Positions 8,207-17,192 of a stretch of 42,911 nt of DNA are shown here, piece after piece. Below the pieces are notes generated by a model, which searched no databases, was not told the origin of the DNA, and worked only from the letters and a program-made list of their open reading frames with translations. The stretch comes from Corallococcus exercitus (lineage in GTDB: Bacteria; Myxococcota; Myxococcia; Myxococcales; Myxococcaceae): positions 1 through 42,911 of the forward strand of contig NZ_RAVW01000026.1 of NCBI RefSeq assembly GCF_003611585.1. Direction: 5' to 3'. Positions within the stretch are counted from its first letter, which is position 1. Every line of letters starts with the position of its first letter. Position numbers and translations under genes: made by a program.

Positions 8207-9338
8207 CGACGGGCTCCGCTCGCGGGTAGGTCCCCAGCACGCGCAGCGACGACGTGAGCGGACGCAGGTCGTCCAGCGCGGCCGTCACCGCGGCGGACGC
8301 GGCGTGGCCCTCCACGTCCAGGTAGAAGCGGTATTGCCACGGCGCTCCCGGGATGGGGCGCGACTCCAGCTTGGAGAGGTTCACCCCGCGCTGTGTGAGC
8401 CGCTGCAGCACCTGGCCCAGCGCGCCCGGGCGGTGTTCCAGCACGACGAGCAGCGACGTCTTGCACGGCACGTCCGGCGCGAGCGGCGTGGGCTGGCGCC
8501 CCACCTCCACGAAGCGCGTGAAGTCCGAACCGGGCTGCAGGTCGCGGGCGAGCACCACGAGCCCGAAGCGGCTGGCCGCGGACTCGCTGGCGATGGCGGC
8601 CACCGTGACGTCATTGCGGTCCGCGACCATCTGCGCGGCCACGGCGGTGTCCGGTCCCAGCACGGCGCGGGCCCCAGGCACGTGCGTGCGAAGGAAGTCC
8701 TCGCACTGCGCCAGCGCCTGCGGATGGGAGAGCACCTCGCGCAGGTCCTCCAGCTTCGCGCCCTTCACGCCCAGCAGCCGGTGGTCCACCTGGCTCACCA
8801 CCTCGCCGGTGATGACGGCGTCGCCCGCGGCGAGCACGTCGTAGACCTCGTTCATGCTGCCGGCGGTGGTGTTCTCGATGGGCAGGAGCAGCAGGTCCTG
8901 CGCGCCCTGCTTGAGGGCCTCCACGGACTGGCGGGCGGAGTCGAAGCCGGTGAGGAGCACGCCGCCCGGACGGTGGCCATAGCGCTGCCGGGCGGCCAGG
9001 TGGCTGTAGGAGCCCTCGACGCCGAGGTAGCCCACGCGCAAGGGCGTGGTGTCCAGCCGGGTCACCAGCGCCTGCTGGCGGGCCACGGACATGTCCAGGA
9101 TGACGCGGTAGAGGCGCTCGACCTCGTGGGGATCCAGGCCGCGCTCCGCTGCCCGGCCGCGCAGCTTGCGCAGGAGCAGGTCCTCGCGCTGCGGGTCCCG
9201 GAAGGGCCAGGCCGTCACCAGCTTGGCGCGCGCCACGTCGTCGGCCAGGGCCATGCGCCGCTGGAGCGCATCGAGGATGTCGTCGTCGATGCGTTCGATT
9301 TGCGCCCGCAGGGTCTCCAGGGTGGGGATGTCCGCCAT
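8199..9338 (-). CDS. pheA: Chorismate mutase-prephenate dehydratase (P-protein)
   Basis: 379 residues from ATG 9338. An AroQ chorismate mutase domain (about 4-88) keeps the active-site set: Arg in LRAQIERID, Arg/Lys in RRMALADDVARAK, DPQRE, and Ser/Gln in MSVARQQ. The dehydratase domain (about 100-280) has PIENTTAGSMNE, SHPQALAQC, AAIASESAA and FTRF. The C-terminal ACT domain (about 295-370) has LEHRPGALGQVL and SKLESRP. It carries chorismate to phenylpyruvate for phenylalanine synthesis under feedback control. It is first of a two-gene unit with the second dehydratase. The 154 bases between it and the rhs gene hold no ORF or clear terminator. Confidence 0.93.
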   Translation of the reverse strand: MADIPTLETLRAQIERIDDDILDALQRRMALADDVARAKLVTAWPFRDPQREDLLLRKLRGRAAERGLDPHEVERLYRVILDMSVARQQALVTRLDTTPLRVGYLGVEGSYSHLAARQRYGHRPGGVLLTGFDSARQSVEALKQGAQDLLLLPIENTTAGSMNEVYDVLAAGDAVITGEVVSQVDHRLLGVKGAKLEDLREVLSHPQALAQCEDFLRTHVPGARAVLGPDTAVAAQMVADRNDVTVAAIASESAASRFGLVVLARDLQPGSDFTRFVEVGRQPTPLAPDVPCKTSLLVVLEHRPGALGQVLQRLTQRGVNLSKLESRPIPGAPWQYRFYLDVEGHAASAAVTAALDDLRPLTSSLRVLGTYPRAEPVDG

Positions 9339-9492
9339 GGCCGGAACATAACAACTCGCTTCGGGGGAGCCGGACTTCTCTGGAGCGCTCGTCACATTGC
9401 CGGGCTCCACGTGAAGTCCAGTAAGGAGCAAGCCAACGAAGCCCTTGGGAAGCGGGCGCGCTCCTACCGCGCGCCACGCAACATGAAGGAAC

Positions 9493-12400
9493 CTATCTGC
9501 GAGGCCACAAAGAGACTTCACGCCCAGGGTGCTCGTGATTCTGACCGTCTTTATCCCATTCATGGACATGAGGCGTCCGATGCCCATTGTGGCCGTAGTC
9601 GATATCGAGCTCTCGTTGCCCATTGGGACCGTACTTCCGTTCCCGTCTTCGTCCGACAATCCATTCTCCAGGTGGCCCCTTGTCGGGCACATCCTTCTCC
9701 TTTGAAAGAAGGATGCCCGCCATCCTGGTGGCCAGCACCAGGGGTGAACGCTCAAAGCTTTGGATGAGCTGAGCAAGCAGCCAGCTTCCAAATGCTGCTG
9801 TGGGTGGGTTGCTTTGTCCAAAGACAGTGACGACTGGCATCGTGGTGCCGGCCGGGAACGCTGGGATGGGTGCGCCCACAGGCAACGGAACCGGCAGCGG
9901 CAACACCATGGGCGACGGAGGAGGGGCGGGCAACGAACGTGGCAAGTCCGTCACTGGATCGGGTTCGCGACCATCTGGGTCAATATACGAATAAGGGTTG
10001 TTGTACGCATACGCGTAGCGGTTGAAGTTGACGCCGGTGTTCACATCCATCGTCACCGGGTCGTTGCTTAAGAACCGTCCCGCCACCGGGTCGTAATAGC
10101 GCTGCTGCATGTACGTCAGGCCGGTCGTGCTGTCGTTTACGTGCCCCGCGAAGCCAATCGTGGGCTGGGCTCCGGAGTGCGTCAGGCCATACGGCTCGTA
10201 GTAGGTGCGGTTCTGGATCGTGCGCGCCGAGTCCGTCCGCGCCACCACGCTGCCCAGGCCATCCGTGTGGATATAGGACACGCCGATGTCCGCAAGGAGC
10301 GTGCCGTTCAGGTACACGTACTTGCTCTCCACGGGCGCGGAGCTTCCCACCGTCGTGGTCCCGTAGAGCAGCTGGCCGTCCTGCGTGTAGAGCTGGAGCT
10401 GTGTCTGGTTGCTGCCGTCCGTCTTGACGATCTGGATGCGCCGACCCCGTCCGTCGTACGAATACGTCGCCTTCCCGGTGGCGGACGTCATGCGGTTGGC
10501 CAGGTCGAACGTATAGGCCTGCCCGCCCCGCTGCGTGATGTTGCCGTTGCCGTCGTAGCCGTAGCTGAAGCTGTACGGCGCCGCATTGCCGGTGACGCTG
10601 CTCAGGCGGTTGCGCGCATAGTCGATGTTGTGCGTGCTCGTGCGCGCCGTGGCACCCGCCGTCATCGTGGTCGAGATGATGTTGTCGAGCGCGTCGTTGT
10701 TGTACGTGACCGTGCCCCACAGGCCCGGCGCGCTGACGCTGTAGAGGCGGTCCAGCCCGTCATAGGCCATGTTGCGCGTGCTCACGCCCTGCTGCTGATC
10801 CGCGATGCCAATGACGTTGCCGTTCTCGTCGTAGCTGTAGACGTCGTTGAGCACGCTGGTGTCGCTGACCTGGCGGGGCAGGCCGCGCGTGTTCTGCATC
10901 ATCGTGTGAACGAGCCCGTTGGCGTAGACGAACCCGGCGATGGCGCCATTGGGGTGATAGGTGATGTCGTTGGCGTAGTAGCTCACCACGGTCGGCTCCC
11001 CCAGGGCGTTGGGGCTGTAGGTGATGGCCGTGCGCGCCGTGTCCGGGTACGTCAACCGGGCCAGCGAGGCGTTGGCGTCGTAGGCGCGGTTGATGAAGTA
11101 CGTCTTGCCGCCGTAGGTGAGCCGCTCCTCTTCCAGCAGCCGCCTGCGGTTGTAGGTGTTGGTCCAGGCCGCGCCGTTGGACGTGTTCGTCAGAGGAAGG
11201 CCGTCCGCCGTATAGGTCTGCGTGATGGACGGGCTGGCGTCTCCGAAGAGCGTGCTCGTCACGCGGTTCAACGCGTCATAGCCATACGTGACCTTCCGGG
11301 CCGCTGGGACGCTGGCGCTGTCACAGGTGCTCGTCGACGGCAGGGACAGTCCGGTGGCGCGCCAGGCGACGTTGCCTGCCGCGTCGTACGTCTGCACGGT
11401 GGCGCCGGTCTCCGGCTCGATGCTTTTGCACAGGCGCTGGTTGGCGTCATAGGCGTAGGTGCGCGTGGAGAAGACGCCGTCGACGCCGCGCGTGAAACCC
11501 GTCGTCTGCCCGAACACGTTGCGCGTGAACGTCGTCGTCAGGCCATACGGCTGGACGATGGTGGCCGGAGCCCCTTCGGAGGGCTGGTCCAGCGCCCAGA
11601 AGCGGGTGTCGGTCACCTGATTGCGGGCACTGGTCACGCGCCGCACGAAGCCATCCAGGTACTGGGTGGTGGTCGTCAGGTTGCCCAACTCGCTCGCGAG
11701 GGTGAGGCTGGTGACACGGCCCAGCGCATCGTAGGTGGTGCTGGTGCCGGCGGGGTTCTCACTGACGTCGTTGAGGGTGCGTTGCGCGTATGACTCGAAG
11801 GTGGGCTTGCCGTTGAAGTCGAAGCGGCGCAGGACCATGCGGCGCGTGCCCGCCTCGTTGGCGGCGTCGAAGGTGCGCGTCAGCTGCGGACGCAGCAGGG
11901 CATCCAGGTACGTCACCGTGCGCGCATTGCCCGTCGTCACCGTCTGGCGCCAGTGTCCGGCGGGCAGGCCGTACTCGGCGGAGCCGATGGGCTCCAGCAC
12001 CATTGAGGTGGCGTTCCAGGCCACCGTGTCACTGGTGGGGTAGGTGATGAGGTTGAGCCGCCCCATCGCGTCGTAGCCGTAGCTGGTCATGAAGCCCGCG
12101 GCGTCGGTCGTGGACGTGATCTGGCCGATGCCGTTGATGACCGCGCTTTCGCTCGCGCCCGTGGGATGGCTGGTGTTCTGAGGCAGGCCGGCCTTGTAGT
12201 TCGAATACGTGGTCGTGGAGTTCCGGCCGTCCTTGCGGGTCGCCAGCGTGCCGTCCGGGTAGTACGTCAGCGTCTGTTCCAGGGCGCCAAACCGGCTGAC
12301 CGTCGCCAGCGTCGCGGTGGCCGCGTCGTAGGTGTTCGCCTCCATCACCTTGCCCGTGCTGCTCTCGGTCACGGTGGCGACCTGACCCAGCACCCACTTC

Positions 12401-14199
12401 GCCAGGTTGTCGCTGTAGGTCGTCGTCTCGGTGCGGCTGTAGCCCAGGCTGCTGGAGCGGGTGACCGACGTGGGCCGCACGAGCGTGTCGAAGCCGTTCG
12501 CGGTCCACAGGAACGTCGCGTCCTGCTGGGTCACGGCCTGTGCGTCCACCGGCATGTAGCGTGCGAGCAGGTCGCCGTCACCCAGGTTGTAGCTGCCGGT
12601 GCCCGCGCGCGAGGGATAGGGCCCTGCGTCCGGCGCCCGGTAACGGAGGGTCCGGGTGCTCAGCGCGGTGGTGCCGTTCCAGCCGGTGTCGACCCGCTGC
12701 AACTGGCCTTCCGACACGTTGTAGCTGTTGCCAAAGATGTACCGCGTCCGCTCGCCGCGGGGGTCGGTCACCGTCACGATCTTGATGGACGGGCAGCCGG
12801 CGCCGCAGGGCTCCCAGCTGGCATTGGTCGGACCATAGTCATAGGTCCAGGCCATGTTGCTCAGCCCCGGGCCGGAGATGTCCTTGCGGGTCAGCGCATA
12901 GGTATCGAAATAGCGCGGCACCAACGCGAAGGTGGAGCCGTCCGGGTAGTTCCAACATTGCTTGTAGACGTTCGAACGGCCATGCGTGGTGGGCGTCAGC
13001 GTGAAGCTGCCGCTCGCGCCCGTCGGGTGCCGCATGGTGCCGGTGACGGCGTAGGAGTTGAGGTTCGCCGGGTAATCACAGCTGGGGCCGCCCAGGTATT
13101 GGAGGTCCTGGAACAGCGGGTCCGTGCCGCTGAACTGCCAGCTGGTCCCATCCGGGAGGGCCACTTGGTTCAGGTCGGGAACCCCCTGGCTCGTCGCGCG
13201 ATAGCTGTACGTCCAGGTGCGAACCCCGTCCGTGACGGAGGTGATGACCTTGGGGCTGCTGGCATTGCCATAGAACAGCCGGAGCACGCGCCCGTCGCTG
13301 GCGCTGATGGTCGTGACGTTCTCGGGATTGGCGGGGTCGTAGGTGTATTGCACCGTGTTGCCAAAGCGATCGGTGATCAGCGTGGGGAGCAGCCAGACTT
13401 CCACCCGGTCGAGATAGGGCTGGGCGGCGGCGGCGCGGAGGAAGCCCGCAGGCTTGCTCAACGACTTCGCGCGGTACGTCACGAGCTGGTCGAAGCGGTA
13501 CTTCGTCCCCTCTGGGGAAACCACCAGAAAGCCCTCCCCGTCGGTGGTGCTGTTGGCGAGGGTCGACAGGCAGCTCGCTGACCAGAACTTGCTCGTGACA
13601 ACCGGGTAGCTGTCGACAGGTCCTGGCGCGAGGGTGTTGTCGGGGCTGCGCCGCAGCAATTGCTGCTCACCTTCGCCGGGGATGTAGAGGGAGTTGCCCT
13701 GCCAGAACTCTTCCGGCTCCCAATGGCCGGAGTTGTTGGCTCCCAGGGCCGGCGGAGGCGCGCCGAAGCTGCTACAGCGCGCATATGTTCCGTCGGCAGC
13801 CTTCCAGCCGTCCCGCGTGGAGAACGTTCCGCGGATGTGGGGAATATCCAGCAGCCACCTGCCGAACGGCCGCGCGCTCAACCCGGGAATACTGGTGATC
13901 AACCGGCGTCCGACGGCGACTGGCAGCTTGCTGTTGCCGGGCAGGCTGACGTCGGTCTGCGTGAATTCCAGCCGCCCACTGTAGAGATTGACCTGATCGC
14001 CAAACAGGTCGGTGCCAATGGCAGTCACCGCGTTGGGCGCCTTCACGGCCTTCGACAGTTCGGCGTACGTCGTGGTCTGGGCCTGTGCCATGGCCGCGTA
14101 CAGGGTGAACATGGCGCAGACGGCATGACGTCTTCGGAGAGGGTTCAGCGCCGCCCGACACGCATGGAACAGCACACACAGAACCCGATACGCGAACAT
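9493..14199 (-). CDS. Secreted Rhs/YD-repeat protein, candidate polymorphic toxin
   Basis: 1568 residues, one unbroken frame. The N-terminus has a long basic region and a hydrophobic stretch ending AMAQAQ, consistent with export (start ATG 14199 with AAGGG upstream; ATG 14112 would give a shorter leader). Residues about 60-470 form an N-terminal shell domain, and about 480-1400 carry many YD repeats of the form GRVTSL, YDANQRL, YDGRGRR and YGYDGNGNIT. The Rhs core ends with RYYDPVAGRFLSNDP and NPYSYIDPDG at about 1410. The variable C-terminus follows. In this family the core forms a shell enclosing the toxic tip. No VgrG, PAAR or type VI gene is near, so delivery may be through general secretion. 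No immunity gene follows: the next gene is chorismate mutase-prephenate dehydratase. Confidence 0.88.
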   Translation of the reverse strand: MFAYRVLCVLFHACRAALNPLRRRHAVCAMFTLYAAMAQAQTTTYAELSKAVKAPNAVTAIGTDLFGDQVNLYSGRLEFTQTDVSLPGNSKLPVAVGRRLITSIPGLSARPFGRWLLDIPHIRGTFSTRDGWKAADGTYARCSSFGAPPPALGANNSGHWEPEEFWQGNSLYIPGEGEQQLLRRSPDNTLAPGPVDSYPVVTSKFWSASCLSTLANSTTDGEGFLVVSPEGTKYRFDQLVTYRAKSLSKPAGFLRAAAAQPYLDRVEVWLLPTLITDRFGNTVQYTYDPANPENVTTISASDGRVLRLFYGNASSPKVITSVTDGVRTWTYSYRATSQGVPDLNQVALPDGTSWQFSGTDPLFQDLQYLGGPSCDYPANLNSYAVTGTMRHPTGASGSFTLTPTTHGRSNVYKQCWNYPDGSTFALVPRYFDTYALTRKDISGPGLSNMAWTYDYGPTNASWEPCGAGCPSIKIVTVTDPRGERTRYIFGNSYNVSEGQLQRVDTGWNGTTALSTRTLRYRAPDAGPYPSRAGTGSYNLGDGDLLARYMPVDAQAVTQQDATFLWTANGFDTLVRPTSVTRSSSLGYSRTETTTYSDNLAKWVLGQVATVTESSTGKVMEANTYDAATATLATVSRFGALEQTLTYYPDGTLATRKDGRNSTTTYSNYKAGLPQNTSHPTGASESAVINGIGQITSTTDAAGFMTSYGYDAMGRLNLITYPTSDTVAWNATSMVLEPIGSAEYGLPAGHWRQTVTTGNARTVTYLDALLRPQLTRTFDAANEAGTRRMVLRRFDFNGKPTFESYAQRTLNDVSENPAGTSTTYDALGRVTSLTLASELGNLTTTTQYLDGFVRRVTSARNQVTDTRFWALDQPSEGAPATIVQPYGLTTTFTRNVFGQTTGFTRGVDGVFSTRTYAYDANQRLCKSIEPETGATVQTYDAAGNVAWRATGLSLPSTSTCDSASVPAARKVTYGYDALNRVTSTLFGDASPSITQTYTADGLPLTNTSNGAAWTNTYNRRRLLEEERLTYGGKTYFINRAYDANASLARLTYPDTARTAITYSPNALGEPTVVSYYANDITYHPNGAIAGFVYANGLVHTMMQNTRGLPRQVSDTSVLNDVYSYDENGNVIGIADQQQGVSTRNMAYDGLDRLYSVSAPGLWGTVTYNNDALDNIISTTMTAGATARTSTHNIDYARNRLSSVTGNAAPYSFSYGYDGNGNITQRGGQAYTFDLANRMTSATGKATYSYDGRGRRIQIVKTDGSNQTQLQLYTQDGQLLYGTTTVGSSAPVESKYVYLNGTLLADIGVSYIHTDGLGSVVARTDSARTIQNRTYYEPYGLTHSGAQPTIGFAGHVNDSTTGLTYMQQRYYDPVAGRFLSNDPVTMDVNTGVNFNRYAYAYNNPYSYIDPDGREPDPVTDLPRSLPAPPPSPMVLPLPVPLPVGAPIPAFPAGTTMPVVTVFGQSNPPTAAFGSWLLAQLIQSFERSPLVLATRMAGILLSKEKDVPDKGPPGEWIVGRRRERKYGPNGQRELDIDYGHNGHRTPHVHEWDKDGQNHEHPGREVSLWPRR
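9496..9969 (-). other. Variable C-terminal region of the Rhs protein with His-rich tip
   Basis: The last 158 residues follow the conserved DPDG core end. First comes a Pro-rich linker (about 1411-1455), then a hydrophobic helix, then a compact charged tip (about 1508-1568) with LDIDYGHNGH, PHVHEW and NHEHP. The Asp/His clustering suggests a metal-dependent enzyme such as a nuclease, but no named toxin family is claimed. The DNA for the tip (about 9496-9720) is visibly poorer in GC than the Rhs core and the flanking genes, as expected of an exchangeable tip. Confidence 0.6.
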
Positions 14200-14314
14200 G
14201 CGTCAGCCCTTCATGGCTTGAGGATTGGCTCCACGGAAGGCCAGGAGGGGGAGGCCCACCGTTGTCAGGGCCTAACAACCCATCCTGGCGAAGCAGACAT
14301 TCCCCGGACTGCCG

Positions 14315-14905
14315 TCACATTCCCAAACGGCGGGCGAGCTCCGGAGGCACCGGGTAGACGGACTCCTTCGGCAAGAGGCGCGTGGCCTGGTCCGCGCGGC
14401 CGTCGTCCAGGTGCTTGCGCAGCTTCTGGACCAGGGGCGTGAGGTCGGTGATGGACACGGTCCAGTCATCCACGAAGCGCTGGATGACGGCGCGGCTCAG
14501 GCCCACCTGGATGCTGTCGTGGGGCAGGCCCGCGCCGCGCAGCGTGCGCTCGGGGTCCCACTGGACGTGGACGGGCGCGGACTCGAAGGCTTTACGCCAT
14601 GCGTCCGGGGAGCCGTGGGCCTTCGGCTCATAGCCGGTGAGGACGGCAGCGCCCAGTGCTTCTTCCCAACCCGAGCGTTTGATCCGCACCGCGAGCGTGC
14701 GCTCCTGGCCGCTTTTGCGGCCAAAGTTGGAGCGGTGCATGAGCCACAGGAGGCTGGGTTTGATCCACGTCATCCGGCCCACGGAGAACGGCGGGCCGAA
14801 CTTCTGCTGCTTCACGGCCACGTCCGCGATGGCATCGGAGTAGGCCTGGTACATCACGATGGTGGCTCGGTCGAAGTCGGCGCGGACTTCGCGGGCGGCG
14901 CTCAT
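14315..14905 (-). CDS. DUF4291-family protein
   Basis: 196 residues from ATG 14905. The pattern VMYQAYSDAIAD, then RMTWIKPSLLWLMHRS, then KSGQERTLAVRIKR matches the widespread DUF4291 family, whose members are about 190 residues and have no established function. No signal peptide or membrane helix is present. The start codon overlaps the stop of the EVE gene (ATGA), so the two proteins are made from one message. The rhs gene begins 116 bases further down the same strand. Confidence 0.85.
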   Translation of the reverse strand: MSAAREVRADFDRATIVMYQAYSDAIADVAVKQQKFGPPFSVGRMTWIKPSLLWLMHRSNFGRKSGQERTLAVRIKRSGWEEALGAAVLTGYEPKAHGSPDAWRKAFESAPVHVQWDPERTLRGAGLPHDSIQVGLSRAVIQRFVDDWTVSITDLTPLVQKLRKHLDDGRADQATRLLPKESVYPVPPELARRLGM

Positions 14906-15372
14906 GGGCGGGCTCGGGGCTTGGCCTTCGGCTTCGACGCTGGGGGCTTGGGAAGCTTCGTCTTGCCCATCTTCAGGACGAGCTCGAAGTGCTCTGCCGG
15001 AGTGGGCGTCACGCTGAGGCGGCTGCGGGTGATCAGCGGAAAGTCCTTGAGCGCGGGCGTGGCCTTGATGGTGGCGAGCGTCACCGGCGTGGTGAAGGCG
15101 ACCACGGGGCCCACGTCCACGGAGGCCCAGTCCTCGCCGGGGGCGGTGGGGTCGGGGCCTGGCTTGGAGAGGACGCACGCCACGCCGACGACGGCCTTGT
15201 CCTCATTGGAGTGGTAGTAGAGGCACAGGTCCCCGGGCGTCATGGCCCGGATGTTGTTGCGCGCTTCGAAGCTGCGCACGCCCGTCCACTCCGTCCTGCC
15301 GTCCTCCTCCAGCTTCGCGTACGCGTAGACGGAGGGCTCGCTCTTGATCAACCAGTACCGCGGAGTCGCCAT
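14902..15372 (-). CDS. EVE-domain protein
   Basis: 156 residues from ATG 15372. RYWLIKSEPSVYAY at the N-terminus and WTGVRSFEARNNIRAM with DLCLYYHS are diagnostic of the EVE domain, a PUA-like fold thought to bind modified bases in DNA or RNA. The last 25 residues are a Lys/Pro/Ala tail typical of myxobacterial proteins. It overlaps the DUF4291 gene by 4 bases. Restriction or RNA-modification partners often accompany EVE domains, but none is seen here apart from DUF4291. Confidence 0.88.
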   Translation of the reverse strand: MATPRYWLIKSEPSVYAYAKLEEDGRTEWTGVRSFEARNNIRAMTPGDLCLYYHSNEDKAVVGVACVLSKPGPDPTAPGEDWASVDVGPVVAFTTPVTLATIKATPALKDFPLITRSRLSVTPTPAEHFELVLKMGKTKLPKPPASKPKAKPRARP

Positions 15373-15388
15373 GGCGGCGCACCCTAGC

Positions 15389-16336
15389 TCAAGGAGGCGT
15401 CTCGCGCGCCTGCGCCGGAGCAGGCGGGGGCGCTGACTTCTGGAGCTCGAAGAGGTTCCGGAGCTGGGAGTCGTCCATGGCGGCGACTTCACTGCGGGTG
15501 GGATCCTCCTCCGTGTAGCCGACGCGCTGGGCGGCGTCGTCGAGTCCGGGGAAGAGCGTCCGCACCGCAGTCCAGGTGCTCCGGTCATCCTGCGCCAGTG
15601 AGCAGGGGAGGGGCGTCAGGATGCTGGCCGTCTGCCCCTGGACCCATGTTTCCGGCAGCTCGTTGAACGACAGGGCCGCGTTCCCAGGGATGCGCAGGGG
15701 CGAGGCCGTGTCCATGAAGCGGGTCATCACGGGCAGCGTGCGCACGACAATGCCAGTCAGCTGCGTCGGAGTGGAGCGTGTGGGCCGCCCGTAGGTGAGG
15801 GGCGACATGTCGATCTGCACGGCGCAGGTGTCCGGATGAACAGACAGCATGAAGGCATCGCCTTCCTGGATGTCGACGCGGAAGATGCGTGTGACGCCGA
15901 TGCCAGGATCCCGCAGATAGATTTCGTGACGCCCGCTGGGGACCGGATAGGCGAGGTGCTGGCCAATGCGAAGCACCGGCTCCACGGGGGCATCATCCAC
16001 GCGCAGGTCGAACTCCTGTCCAGGGGCCTTGTCGCTGACCACGACGTGGAGGAGGCCTCCGCTGTCGCGGTTGATGAACAGGACGCCGCCCACGGCCAGC
16101 ACCGCGGCGAGGAGCCCGAGTGCGAGCTTCAGGGAGAACAGTGAGGAGGGCGTCCTGTCGGGCTCCGGCGTGAGCGGGGGAGGGGGTGGTGTGTTTCCTC
16201 CCAGCAACGTGTCAGCGGTCGGAAGCTTGGGCGCGAAGATGAGCGAGAGCCCCCATCGCACGAGGAGCACCACAACCAGGACGCCCAGGGCCTCCAGCGC
16301 GTTGCCGTCGATGATGAAGCGGATGAGCCGGACCAT
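15389..16336 (-). CDS. Hypothetical membrane protein with two helices
   Basis: 315 residues, not recognised. Two hydrophobic helices (about 14-35 and 65-87) flank a Pro-rich loop; the remaining 225 residues have a beta-rich look and would lie on one side of the inner membrane, probably the periplasm. The C-terminus is Pro/Ala-rich. It follows a lipoprotein gene on the same strand (91 bases apart) and precedes EVE by 16 bases, so it may share a transcript with both. No function is proposed. Confidence 0.6.
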   Translation of the reverse strand: MVRLIRFIIDGNALEALGVLVVVLLVRWGLSLIFAPKLPTADTLLGGNTPPPPPLTPEPDRTPSSLFSLKLALGLLAAVLAVGGVLFINRDSGGLLHVVVSDKAPGQEFDLRVDDAPVEPVLRIGQHLAYPVPSGRHEIYLRDPGIGVTRIFRVDIQEGDAFMLSVHPDTCAVQIDMSPLTYGRPTRSTPTQLTGIVVRTLPVMTRFMDTASPLRIPGNAALSFNELPETWVQGQTASILTPLPCSLAQDDRSTWTAVRTLFPGLDDAAQRVGYTEEDPTRSEVAAMDDSQLRNLFELQKSAPPPAPAQARETPP

Positions 16337-16426
16337 GGCTTCCCCCTGAAGTGGCGCGCTCCGCCCCTCCAGGACGTTTCATGACACGCCCTGTTTTGGA
16401 CCGTCAAGAACCGGGGCTCGAAGCCG

Positions 16427-17167
16427 CTACTGCAACTCGAACGTGGAAACGAATTGCTGGAAGGGCTCGGTCTTCTCGCCGTCGCGCAGGTACAGGAGCT
16501 GGTACAGCCGCTCGTGCACCATGATGATGCGCAGTGAGACGCGCATGCGGCTGGAGGTCTGAATGGCCTCGATGTCAATGCCGGGGAAGGTTTCTCCGCT
16601 TCCCCTGGCGCCATTCACGATCACCCGCTCTTCGCTCAACTGCGTGAGCGTGTAGTCGGCCATCGTCTTGGCAAATGCCCTCCTCATGACTTCGTCGGCA
16701 GTCAGCCCATTCGTCACATGGATCGACTGCGCCACAACGACCCCCATGCTGCCGCCATTCTTGCCAATGGGTACGCTATAAATGATCGCCGTCGCGTTGC
16801 CGGCGGGTGTCTTCACCAGCCGTTCCTTCACGTTGGGCGTGGAGGGGAAGGCGACGCCGAACTTGCCTTGGGGCGAGGTCACCCAAGACCAGCCCTTTGG
16901 AATCACGACCTCGTCCGTGGCCTCTTCGGCCGTGACCTCCGCGGGGGAGGGCATGGCGTCGGGCACCTGGGGCGCGTCTTCTTCAATCGCTGGCAGATCG
17001 TTTGGAGCCGCCACCTGCTTCACGGCTTCCTGGGCCTCTACTTTCGCAGGGGCGGGCCTGACGGCAGGCGCCTGGGGTGCGTCCGCTCTGATGATGATGG
17101 GATCGCTGACGCAGGCAGCGGTGAGCGACAGCACGGCGGACACAGCCAGGGAATGGAGTGAGCGCAT
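16427..17167 (-). CDS. Putative lipoprotein
   Basis: 246 residues from ATG 17167. The signal peptide ends with a lipobox, LTAAC (Cys19), and Ser/Asp-type residues after it (VSDP) leave the sorting signal unclear. An Ala/Pro/Glu-rich spacer (about 28-85) leads to a folded domain (about 88-246) starting PKGWSWVTSPQGKFGVAFPSTP, which resembles the single-domain extracytoplasmic proteins that open with an FxV-FPxxP strand. No catalytic residues can be named. It is first of the possible group with the two-helix membrane protein. Confidence 0.7.
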   Translation of the reverse strand: MRSLHSLAVSAVLSLTAACVSDPIIIRADAPQAPAVRPAPAKVEAQEAVKQVAAPNDLPAIEEDAPQVPDAMPSPAEVTAEEATDEVVIPKGWSWVTSPQGKFGVAFPSTPNVKERLVKTPAGNATAIIYSVPIGKNGGSMGVVVAQSIHVTNGLTADEVMRRAFAKTMADYTLTQLSEERVIVNGARGSGETFPGIDIEAIQTSSRMRVSLRIIMVHERLYQLLYLRDGEKTEPFQQFVSTFELQ

Positions 17168-17192
17168 GTGATGCGAACACTACCATGCAAGC

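Noticed and set aside
10141-11793. 550-residue open frame opposite the rhs gene (and 471 residues at 12166-13581)
   Set aside because: Antisense frames of the Rhs core, rich in Arg/His/Val, with no domain; a result of high GC and regular repeats.
9960-13000. Repeats inside the rhs gene as tandem DNA repeats or recombination remnants
   Set aside because: They are protein-level YD repeats; the nucleotide sequences differ and the frame is intact.
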